A stretch of DNA of 11,231 nt from Candidatus Bipolaricaulis sp. (lineage in GTDB: Bacteria; Bipolaricaulota; Bipolaricaulia; Bipolaricaulales; Bipolaricaulaceae). Under the pieces are notes generated by a model. It was not told the DNA's origin. It made no database searches and worked only from the letters and a program-made list of their open reading frames with translations. Position numbers and translations under genes: made by a program. Within the stretch, counting starts at the first letter, position 1. Every line of letters begins with the position of its first letter. The stretch is taken from assembly GCA_020062805.1 (NCBI GenBank), contig JAGUVP010000240.1, positions 1-11,231 of the forward strand, written 5' to 3'. This document shows positions 1 to 6,430 of the stretch, piece after piece.

Positions 1-13
1 CGAGAACCTTCAT
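1..13 (-). CDS. murG: First codons of the next operon gene, probably murG (partial)
   Basis: Only the start is inside the window. On the minus strand an ATG at 13-11 overlaps the ftsW stop codon (TGA, 12-10) in the ATGA arrangement, and the visible codons read Met-Lys-Val-Leu followed by one base. MurG, the UDP-GlcNAc transferase that converts lipid I to lipid II at the inner face of the membrane, very often begins Met-Lys-Val-Leu/Ile ahead of its glycine-rich loop, and it normally follows ftsW in the dcw cluster. What is seen is the overlapping start; the identity is inferred from four residues and gene order, so another dcw gene such as murC or ftsQ remains possible. Confidence 0.45.
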
Positions 14-1143
14 CCTCGCACCCCGGGGATGAGAAGCCCCACCGTGGCCCTCCGGCTCGCGCGGGCCACGCCGAGGATGAGCCCGCCGAGCATCAGGCTC
101 ACCATGAGCGACGATCCACCGTAGCTCAAGAAGGGCAGGGTCAACCCGGTCACGGGCACGACCCCCACCGCCACCGCAAGGTTGAGAAGGGCCTGGAACC
201 CCAGGAGGAACGAAGCCCCCCACGCATAGAGTGTCCCCAGTTTGTCCGGAGCTTGGCGGGCAGCACGAAATCCCAACACCACGAGAAACCCCAGGAGAGC
301 GATCACGCACAGCGAGCCGATGAGCCCCGTTTCCTCGGCCACTACGGAGAACAGGAAATCGTTGTGCGCCGCAGGGAGGTAGAACAGCTTCGCCCGCGAC
401 GCGCCGAGCCCCCGACCGAACATCCCTCCCGATCCCACGGCAAGCAACGACTGAAACGTCTGGTACCCGTAGGTATCCCGGTACGGTTCTGGGTTGAGAA
501 ACGCGGCGAACCGCTCCAACCTGTACCGCGCAAAGAACAGCACCACGCCAGCCACCGGAAGCGTTCCGAGCAGGGTGACAAGGAGGTGGCGCACGGGAAC
601 CCCCCCCACCCACAACAGGAACGCGACCGTGACCGTGTACACGAGGAGCATCCCCGAATCCGGCTGCAGAAGGAGCACGAGCCCGAACATCCCCAGCACG
701 AGCACGTACGGGAGAACCGCTTCCCGGTACCGCGCGAGCCGACCTCCGCGGCGGACGAGGGATCCCGCCACGTACAGCACGAGGGCAACCTTGCCGATCT
801 CGGACGGCTGGAACGGGAACGGGCCGAGCCTCAACCAGCGCGACCCTTCCGCAAGCAGCGGAACCAGGGTAAGGATGAGGAGCACGAACGCTCCTCCCAG
901 CAACAGGTCATCGATCTTCGCCCACACGTGGTAGTCCACCCGCCACAGGACGACAAGGGCAGCCAACCCGAGGACCCCCCCGACGACCTGCCGCTTGAGC
1001 AGTGACCACGGATCACCGGTCAGGCGCAGCGACAGAGGAGAGCTCGCTGAGTAGACGAACAGAAAACCCGCCAAGAGCAAGAAAGCGAGGACCACCACGA
1101 TCTTGCCCTCAAGGCTCCCCATGGCAAAGGTAGTGTGGCGCAC
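10..1143 (-). CDS. ftsW: FtsW-type SEDS peptidoglycan glycosyltransferase
   Basis: This is an integral membrane protein of the SEDS family, which polymerises lipid II into glycan strands at the division septum together with a class B penicillin-binding protein. The 377 residues are strongly hydrophobic with about ten membrane segments. Family marks are the N-terminal VYSASS (30-35), QPSE (112-115), NPEPYRD (217-223), the GRGLGASRAK loop (243-252), YLPAAHNDF (255-263) with the catalytic-type Asp262, and the C-terminal GLTLPFLSYGGSS (333-345). RodA is the alternative member, but the position between murD and a murG-like start favours FtsW. The chosen start is GTG at 1143, preceded by GAAGGGA 4 bases upstream. 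An in-frame ATG at 1122 (MGSLEGKI) would also give a normal N-terminus but has no visible ribosome binding site. It follows murD after a 96-base gap. Confidence 0.93.
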   Translation of the reverse strand: MRHTTFAMGSLEGKIVVVLAFLLLAGFLFVYSASSPLSLRLTGDPWSLLKRQVVGGVLGLAALVVLWRVDYHVWAKIDDLLLGGAFVLLILTLVPLLAEGSRWLRLGPFPFQPSEIGKVALVLYVAGSLVRRGGRLARYREAVLPYVLVLGMFGLVLLLQPDSGMLLVYTVTVAFLLWVGGVPVRHLLVTLLGTLPVAGVVLFFARYRLERFAAFLNPEPYRDTYGYQTFQSLLAVGSGGMFGRGLGASRAKLFYLPAAHNDFLFSVVAEETGLIGSLCVIALLGFLVVLGFRAARQAPDKLGTLYAWGASFLLGFQALLNLAVAVGVVPVTGLTLPFLSYGGSSLMVSLMLGGLILGVARASRRATVGLLIPGVRG

Positions 1144-1239
1144 ATGTCCCTTCGGCCAAAGGACCGCGGGGTTAGCTCCCCCGGCTATCGTTCCGGAGAA
1201 GAGGTGCGCGGTGTCCCCCGAGCAGGGGACAGAGACCCC
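1144..1239 (-). other. Structured murD-ftsW intercistronic gap with three candidate hairpins
   Basis: Read on the transcribed (minus) strand, this gap holds three short inverted repeats one after another. The first is GTCCCC/GGGGAC around a 6-base loop (1213-1230). The second is CCG-GGGG/CCCC-CGG with a one-base bulge (1164-1184). The third, GTCCTT/AAGG(G)AC (1146-1164), would enclose the AAGGGA that serves as the ftsW ribosome binding site. None is followed by a T run, so they do not look like intrinsic terminators. They could adjust ftsW translation or mark an RNA processing site, but in DNA this GC-rich short hairpins arise often by chance. I see no convincing promoter here. Confidence 0.35.
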
Positions 1240-2523
1240 CTACTCCATATCGAGATCGAGAGCGAAGAACGCTTTCTGGAAGAGTTCGCCCCGTTGGGCG
1301 TAGTCTCGGAACTGGTCGAAGCTGGCGCACGCCGGCGAGAGGAGCACCGTGTCGCCCGGTCGAGCGACACGGTACGCCTGGCGCAGGGCGTCGCTGGGGT
1401 CGCTGGCCATCTCATAAGGAACCTCCCCCGAAGCGAGCAGGTCGGCAAAGTACGCCTGCGACTCGCCGATCAGGATGCACATGCGCACCCGGCCGCGTAG
1501 GAAGGGGATGAGATCTTCGTAGCCGCCCCGTTTGTGGCGTCCCCCAAGGATCAGCACCACCGGGCCCGGAACCGCGGCGAGCGCGGCAACGGTGGCGTGA
1601 GCGTTCGTTCCTTTGGAGTCATCCACAAACGGGATGCCCCTGAACTCCCCCACCCACTCCAGACGATGGGGTTGGTGGAGCGCCGCAGCGACCTCGGTGT
1701 AGATGGGGGGACATGAGCGCAGGTCGGGGTACGCAGCACAGCTCGCCGCCCACGCTGCCCGAAGGTCGTCGCGGAGGTGATCCGGCAGATCTGTTCCCCA
1801 GTCCGGGGGAAGCTCGATGCTGTGGAGGTCTACGGCCTGCGCCCGTGGGGCCACGCACGTCAGGACCTCCCGCGGCAAGATCGCCACGTCCTCTTCTCTC
1901 TGGCAGGCCAGGATCCGGCCCTTGGCTGCAAAGTACGCCGCGAGGGTCCCGTGGTGATCGAGGTGATCGGGAGAAAAGTTGAGCCATACGGCAACCGAAG
2001 GGCGAAACGTCTCCGTCCACTCCAGCTGGTACGAGCTGACCTCGAGCACCCAGGGTCGTTCGGCCACCTCGCCCGCCGTGAAGATGGCGGGACAGCCGAT
2101 GTTTCCCGCCACCACCGGATCGAGCCCCGCCGCGCGGAGGATCCCCCCGATGAGCTCAACCGTCGTCGTCTTGCCGTTGGTTCCGGTGACAGCGATGAGG
2201 ATCTCAGGTTCGGCGACGCGGTACGCGAGCTCGATCTCGGACCAGACGGGAATCCGTCGGCGGATCGCCTCCTGAAGCACCGCGCTGTGCGACGGCACGC
2301 CCGGGCTGGGGACGACAAGATCTGCCTCCAGAACACGCTCCGTGTGGCCGCGTTCCTCCCATGCCGCCTGGTTGGCGAGAAACGCCTTTTCCTCGGGAGT
2401 CAGCGGACGCCCTTCGGACACGAACACCTTCACCCCGCGGGGGGCGAGGGCGCCCACAACAGCCCGCCCGGTCCGGGCGAGGCCGATCACGCTCACCCGG
2501 CGAAACGGCAACGGGCGCGGCAT
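1240..2523 (-). CDS. murD: UDP-N-acetylmuramoyl-L-alanine--D-glutamate ligase MurD
   Basis: MurD is the cytoplasmic ATP-dependent ligase that adds D-glutamate to UDP-MurNAc-L-Ala. The 427 residues show the usual three domains: an N-terminal Rossmann-like UDP-binding part (about 1-105, with VIGLARTG), the central ATPase (P-loop GTNGKTT 114-120, EVSSYQL 161-167, NFSPDHLDHHG 182-192, likely carbamylated Lys201), and a C-terminal domain (HRLEW 286-290, DDSKGTN 301-307, GGRHKRGGY near 327-335, LLSPACASFDQF near 394-405). The length is normal for MurD. One oddity: the region that should carry the family HN-x2-N-x2-AA motif reads HLRDDLRAA (249-257), so both asparagines are replaced. The ATG overlaps the stop of the upstream gene as TAATG, which implies coupled translation; it ends ATG-GAG-TAG. 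Confidence 0.95.
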   Translation of the reverse strand: MPRPLPFRRVSVIGLARTGRAVVGALAPRGVKVFVSEGRPLTPEEKAFLANQAAWEERGHTERVLEADLVVPSPGVPSHSAVLQEAIRRRIPVWSEIELAYRVAEPEILIAVTGTNGKTTTVELIGGILRAAGLDPVVAGNIGCPAIFTAGEVAERPWVLEVSSYQLEWTETFRPSVAVWLNFSPDHLDHHGTLAAYFAAKGRILACQREEDVAILPREVLTCVAPRAQAVDLHSIELPPDWGTDLPDHLRDDLRAAWAASCAAYPDLRSCPPIYTEVAAALHQPHRLEWVGEFRGIPFVDDSKGTNAHATVAALAAVPGPVVLILGGRHKRGGYEDLIPFLRGRVRMCILIGESQAYFADLLASGEVPYEMASDPSDALRQAYRVARPGDTVLLSPACASFDQFRDYAQRGELFQKAFFALDLDME

Positions 2524-3434
2524 TAGCCCTTGAAGGCCGAGCCTACCCGTTGTTCGAGGATCAGATCTGACGTGAACTGCTCCAAGCTGAGGTAGTGGGC
2601 CGCCGCCTGGAACAGCGCCTCCTCAGGAATCAGACCCACGATCTCCGTGCCCACGACCGGCACCCCGTACCGGGCAGCCTCGCCCCGCACCATCTCGAGG
2701 GTCCGGGCGAGAGGGGTCTTCTTGTAGTTGGTGAGGTTCATCGAAACCTGAACGATTCCCCGCTTGCCAAGGGCCAGGCCGAGGGCCTTCACGTACCGCA
2801 GCCCTCCCGAGGAACCGCGCACAGCCTGCGCAACCGCTTTGGCGATCCTCAGATCGGAGGTGCCAAGGTTCACGTTGAACGCGATGAGAAACTCCCGGGC
2901 CCCGATCGCGGTGGCCCCAGCAGCAGGGTGGAGCACCCTCTCCCCGAAGTCCGGCGCCCAGTCCTCAGTCTGGATCTTCTGTGCGAAACCCTCGAACTCC
3001 CCGCGGCGAATCGCGGCGAGGTCCCGGCGCTCGGGGCGACTCGCCGCCTCCTCGTACAAGTAGACCGGGACCCGAAACCGGTCCCACACCTCTTGGCCTA
3101 CCTGCCGGGCGAGGGTGACGCAGTCGGCCATCGTCACCCCACGCACCGGCACAAACGGGACCACATCCACCGCCCCCATCCGCGGGTGCTCCCCGCGATG
3201 GGTACGTAGATCGATTCGCGGCAAGGCAGCCGCAAACAGACGGAGCACCGCCTCGGCCACCCCGTGCGGCTCTCCCACGAGGGTAAACACCGTGCGATGG
3301 TGGTCGGAATCTGACTGAACGTCGAGGAGGCGCACCGTCGGCACCTCCTGGACGGCTGCCGCGATGGCCTCGATCGCCGCGCGGTCGCGCCCCTCCGACA
3401 CGTTCGGCACCGACTCGACGAGGCATCCTCGCAT
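2523..3434 (-). CDS. Glutamate formimidoyltransferase (monofunctional FtcD N-terminal type)
   Basis: The enzyme transfers the formimino group of N-formimino-L-glutamate, a histidine breakdown product, to tetrahydrofolate; some homologues move formyl groups. The 303 residues match only the formimidoyltransferase half of the bifunctional FTCD, with no cyclodeaminase part. Motifs seen: VPNVSEGRD (9-17), SDHHRTV (43-49), HRGEHPRMGAVDVVPF (79-94) with the likely catalytic histidine, VYLYEEAA (124-131), and HPAAGATAIGAREFLIAFNVNL (169-190), which is read as two pieces of one conserved block. The ATG at 3434 has a GGGGGAG ribosome binding site 8 bases upstream. The gene lies 33 bases after the Skp-like gene and overlaps murD by one base. 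Its metabolic role is out of keeping with the envelope genes around it, and no hut genes are visible in the window. Confidence 0.92.
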   Translation of the reverse strand: MRGCLVESVPNVSEGRDRAAIEAIAAAVQEVPTVRLLDVQSDSDHHRTVFTLVGEPHGVAEAVLRLFAAALPRIDLRTHRGEHPRMGAVDVVPFVPVRGVTMADCVTLARQVGQEVWDRFRVPVYLYEEAASRPERRDLAAIRRGEFEGFAQKIQTEDWAPDFGERVLHPAAGATAIGAREFLIAFNVNLGTSDLRIAKAVAQAVRGSSGGLRYVKALGLALGKRGIVQVSMNLTNYKKTPLARTLEMVRGEAARYGVPVVGTEIVGLIPEEALFQAAAHYLSLEQFTSDLILEQRVGSAFKG

Positions 3435-3467
3435 CGCGAGTTCTCCCCCTCTCAGATCAGACAGCGA

Positions 3468-4259
3468 TCACCGGGTTGGGAACAAGCTCCACAGGCGGCC
3501 TTCCACGTCCGAGGAGAGGTCGACGACCGTGGACTCTCGACGGAACATGACCACGTCCTTCGTCCGCACCACGAGGTCGTACCCTTTTTCTCGCGCCACC
3601 TGCTGCGTGATCTCCACCATCTTCGCTGCCGCAACCTGCGTCAAGAGCTGATCGAGCTGCTGAAACGCCGTCTGGAGTTGCTGCAGCCGCTCACTGAATC
3701 CCTGCATGTCGAGAATCGTGACCTGAGCTTCCTTGACCGTCTTCTCAACCTCGTCTACGATCGGCTTGGCCTGAGTTCGCACCGATTCAAGATCCGCCCG
3801 CATGTTGAGGAACCCGGGCGAGGTGATCATCTTGTCAAGCATGGCCATGTTCACCTGGAGAGAGGCCTGGACAAACTCCGCCTGGAGCCGCAGGTACCGT
3901 TGCTGATAGGTGGCAAGCTGGACCTTCCCCGCCGCGTAGTCAGCTTGGAGAGTCTGGACGTCGCGGGCTTTGGCCTCCATCGCCGCTCGTTCGGTTTGCA
4001 CCTGAGGGAGGAAGACCCGCGTGAACAAGGTCTCCGCGTCCACAATCGCCACACGGAGCCCCGCTCCGCTTGCCGTGATTCCAGAGACCCGCGTCTCGAT
4101 CTCCTTCTGGCCTGACTCAACCTTCGCCACACGGGCGGCGAGCGTCGTGACGTCTCCCCCCGCAGTTTTGGGGGAAAACAACACGCTCCCCACGATACCT
4201 CCGACCAAACCCAGGACCAGCGCGCCCACAACCAAACCCACGATCCACTGTGTCTTCAT
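3468..4259 (-). CDS. Skp/OmpH-like periplasmic chaperone, enlarged and probably membrane-anchored
   Basis: Skp (OmpH) holds unfolded outer-membrane proteins in the periplasm and delivers them to the BAM complex. Residues about 5-28 form one long hydrophobic segment without an obvious signal peptidase site, so an uncleaved anchor is likely. A Skp-like first strand follows (LRVAIVDAETLF, 68-79), then a long charged, Gln/Ala-rich helical region (about 85-220, probably coiled coil), and the C-terminal family pattern VAREKGYDLVV...VVDLSSDVEGRLWSL (221-259). At 263 residues it is about 100 longer than typical Skp; the extra length is in the anchor, a linker (30-66) and the helical arms. It lies 32 bases downstream of bamA, as skp usually does, and has a strong GGGAGG site 6 bases before the ATG. 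The assignment rests on end motifs and context; another coiled-coil envelope protein is possible. Confidence 0.72.
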   Translation of the reverse strand: MKTQWIVGLVVGALVLGLVGGIVGSVLFSPKTAGGDVTTLAARVAKVESGQKEIETRVSGITASGAGLRVAIVDAETLFTRVFLPQVQTERAAMEAKARDVQTLQADYAAGKVQLATYQQRYLRLQAEFVQASLQVNMAMLDKMITSPGFLNMRADLESVRTQAKPIVDEVEKTVKEAQVTILDMQGFSERLQQLQTAFQQLDQLLTQVAAAKMVEITQQVAREKGYDLVVRTKDVVMFRRESTVVDLSSDVEGRLWSLFPTR

Positions 4260-4265
4260 CTCAAT

Positions 4266-4271
4266 CCTCCC
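4266..4271 (-). promoter_or_regulatory. Ribosome binding site of the Skp-like gene
   Basis: GGGAGG lies 6 bases before the ATG at 4259, in the 32-base gap after bamA. It is one of the strongest Shine-Dalgarno matches in the window and supports this start. It also suggests that the chaperone is translated independently of bamA, unlike the overlapping genes nearby. Confidence 0.7.
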
Positions 4272-4291
4272 GTGATGGTCTGCAGTCTACC

Positions 4292-6430
4292 CTAGAACAT
4301 CGGGCTCATCCCGAACTCGAACGCTGGAACCCACGTGGGGTCGCGGTCGTTCGGCCAGGCAACGGCGAGCCGAACGAACATCCCCGCCACGCTCGCCGCA
4401 AGCTCCACTCCCAGCGATGTCTTCATCGTGCCGTCCCAGGTCACGCCGAAGTCGCCGAACACAGCGATCCACGAACCCTGGGCAACCTCGATCCGGAATT
4501 CGGTGTTGAGAAGACCGTAGCGATCTGTTCTCACTCCTTTGGCTCCTCGCACCGTATCCACCCCACCGAGGGTGAACCAATAGCGCTCGGGGAGGTCCCA
4601 TCCCCACCGGCCTGTGGTGCGCCAGGCGAGAACGGCGCGCGTCTCCCGAAGGAGCAGGGAAAGGTCGACAGGGGCAAACTGGGCCAGATCACCCTTCAAG
4701 CTCAGGTACTCGACCCCTGGCGCGAACGTCCCCGCCTTCTCCACCGAGACACGGCCCCGGCTGCCCGTGCGCGGGAAGAACGGGCTGTCTCGATCGTCGT
4801 ACGCAAGGCCAACCTCGACCGACGTCTTCGGATCGAGGGGCGTCTCCTCGGGAAACTCCCACGCTCTCTCGCTGGATAGACCCACAGATAGGTCAAGGTA
4901 CGGAGCGAGGGGATAGGCTACAGTCGCCCCTCCTCCGAGGGTGAACGTGATGGGATCGCTCCCCTCTTCCCGTCTGTAGAACTCCAGGCTGACCAGGTCG
5001 AACACGGGGAACGAATGGCTGCGGAACGACAGGCTCCACATCGTGGCGCCACTGCCTGTCAGGCCCTTGTCCAGGGACAATGCGAGGTCGATGGCTCTCC
5101 CCAGAACGTTCTTCTGGCTGTAGGTGAGGTTGCCCACAATCCCCTGGTCTTGAGGGGAAAACGCCAGATTTCCGCCGATCGATCCCAGGTTGGCCACGTC
5201 GGTCACGGTGACCTTGAGAACGAGCTCGTCCGCAGCCCACCTCGGCTCCAGGGCGACATCCTCGAAGTACCCGAGGGCCATCAGCGCTTGGCGGCTCGCC
5301 ACGAGCCGCCCCTCGGTCAGAAGCTGTCCCGGAGGGAGGTCCATCACCCGTTCGATCACCCATCCCGCAGTGCGGGTTTCTTCTCCAACCTCGACCCGCG
5401 CGACCTTCCCTTCTTTGATGTGCACCTGAAGCCGACCGCCTTCCACTCCCTCATTCACGAACTCCATCATGAACAGCCCTTCCCGGCGGTAGTAGTCGTA
5501 GATGGGCCCAAGCGCCTTGAGGACATCGTAGTTCGTGGCGGAGCCACCGGGAAGCAATCCAAGCCTTCCCGCGATTCGCTCCAGCGGGAACGCCGTCACG
5601 CCACTGATGTCGATCCCGGAGAGCGGTGTCGGAATCGGGAGGAGCGTCCGTTCCACAAGATCCCAGACCAGCACCACGCCGCCCTCTCCCATCTCCGCAC
5701 CGACCCCTCCTGACGCGAAGAACACGGACCGGCCGAACGCGCCCAACGTCGCTTGGATGTGGGAGATCCTCCCCACTTCTCCCACCGGAACCGTAACGAG
5801 ACTGCGCGCCTCCTCCTCGGGAATTGTGGACAGCCCGCGGAAATGGTGCCCAACAATCAGGAGTTCCTCGACGGTGAACACCAGTTCCAGCCCACGCAGA
5901 TCAGGAATGATCTGGATCGTTGCCCAATCGGTCTTCTGGTACTCCTCGGCCAACGCCGCAAGGGCCGCCTCGAGCTTCACCTGGTTCAACACCGCCCCCG
6001 CCTTCACGCCTTTGTCGGTGAGGATCTCTCGGAGCCTGGTCTCGGACGGCTTGTTGCCGCCGAGCAGCGCGTTCTGGAACCACGACAGGAGGGTTCCCCT
6101 TCCCGTCGGAGCGGGCGGGAGGCCCTCGAAGGTGATGCGCTCGACTTTCGGGTATTCCACGACTCTGAACCTCACCACAACCAGGTCTCCATCAAACGTC
6201 AGTTCTGGCGTTACTTGGGTGAAGTACCCGAGCCTCTGGATAGCCTGGACTGCGGCTAATACCTCGTCCCGCGTGACCGTCTGGTTCACGTCGAACCGCA
6301 CCGCAGCGATGATCTCCTTCGTCGGAACGTGGTTGTTCCCTACGACCTCGATCCGGCCTACGGTGAACTCCTGGGCCATCACCGAGGTAACCCCGCTGGC
6401 CACAAAAAGGACAACCCACAGCCATTTCAC
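4292..6430 (-). CDS. bamA: BamA/Omp85 outer-membrane protein assembly factor
   Basis: BamA is the core of the machine that folds beta-barrel proteins into the outer membrane. The 712 residues start with a short signal peptide (1-19, ending VMA before Gln20). A chain of POTRA-like units follows: about 22-93 (GRIEVVGNNHVPTKEI), 95-190, 192-262, 273-348 and 343-412, the last with LTEGRLVASRQALMALGYFEDV. The barrel covers about 415-712, with YDDRDSPFFPRTGSRG (544-559), the loop-6 VRG motif in GGVDTVRGAKG (622-632), and a terminal Phe. The barrel is about 300 residues, shorter than the roughly 380 of E. coli BamA. The start is GTG at 6430, not the longer open frame reaching 6898: the signal peptide begins here, AGGAGGG lies 6 bases upstream, and the GTG overlaps the yifB stop as GTGA. 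The Skp-like gene follows. Confidence 0.93.
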   Translation of the reverse strand: MKWLWVVLFVASGVTSVMAQEFTVGRIEVVGNNHVPTKEIIAAVRFDVNQTVTRDEVLAAVQAIQRLGYFTQVTPELTFDGDLVVVRFRVVEYPKVERITFEGLPPAPTGRGTLLSWFQNALLGGNKPSETRLREILTDKGVKAGAVLNQVKLEAALAALAEEYQKTDWATIQIIPDLRGLELVFTVEELLIVGHHFRGLSTIPEEEARSLVTVPVGEVGRISHIQATLGAFGRSVFFASGGVGAEMGEGGVVLVWDLVERTLLPIPTPLSGIDISGVTAFPLERIAGRLGLLPGGSATNYDVLKALGPIYDYYRREGLFMMEFVNEGVEGGRLQVHIKEGKVARVEVGEETRTAGWVIERVMDLPPGQLLTEGRLVASRQALMALGYFEDVALEPRWAADELVLKVTVTDVANLGSIGGNLAFSPQDQGIVGNLTYSQKNVLGRAIDLALSLDKGLTGSGATMWSLSFRSHSFPVFDLVSLEFYRREEGSDPITFTLGGGATVAYPLAPYLDLSVGLSSERAWEFPEETPLDPKTSVEVGLAYDDRDSPFFPRTGSRGRVSVEKAGTFAPGVEYLSLKGDLAQFAPVDLSLLLRETRAVLAWRTTGRWGWDLPERYWFTLGGVDTVRGAKGVRTDRYGLLNTEFRIEVAQGSWIAVFGDFGVTWDGTMKTSLGVELAASVAGMFVRLAVAWPNDRDPTWVPAFEFGMSPMF

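Noticed and set aside
253..1005. A 250-codon plus-strand open frame opposite ftsW
   Set aside because: It is rich in Arg, Glu, His and Pro, as expected for the complement of a membrane-protein gene, and ftsW itself is unambiguous.
1777..2526. A 249-codon plus-strand open frame opposite murD
   Set aside because: It is fully contained in a clearly conserved gene on the other strand and has no motif or ribosome site of its own.
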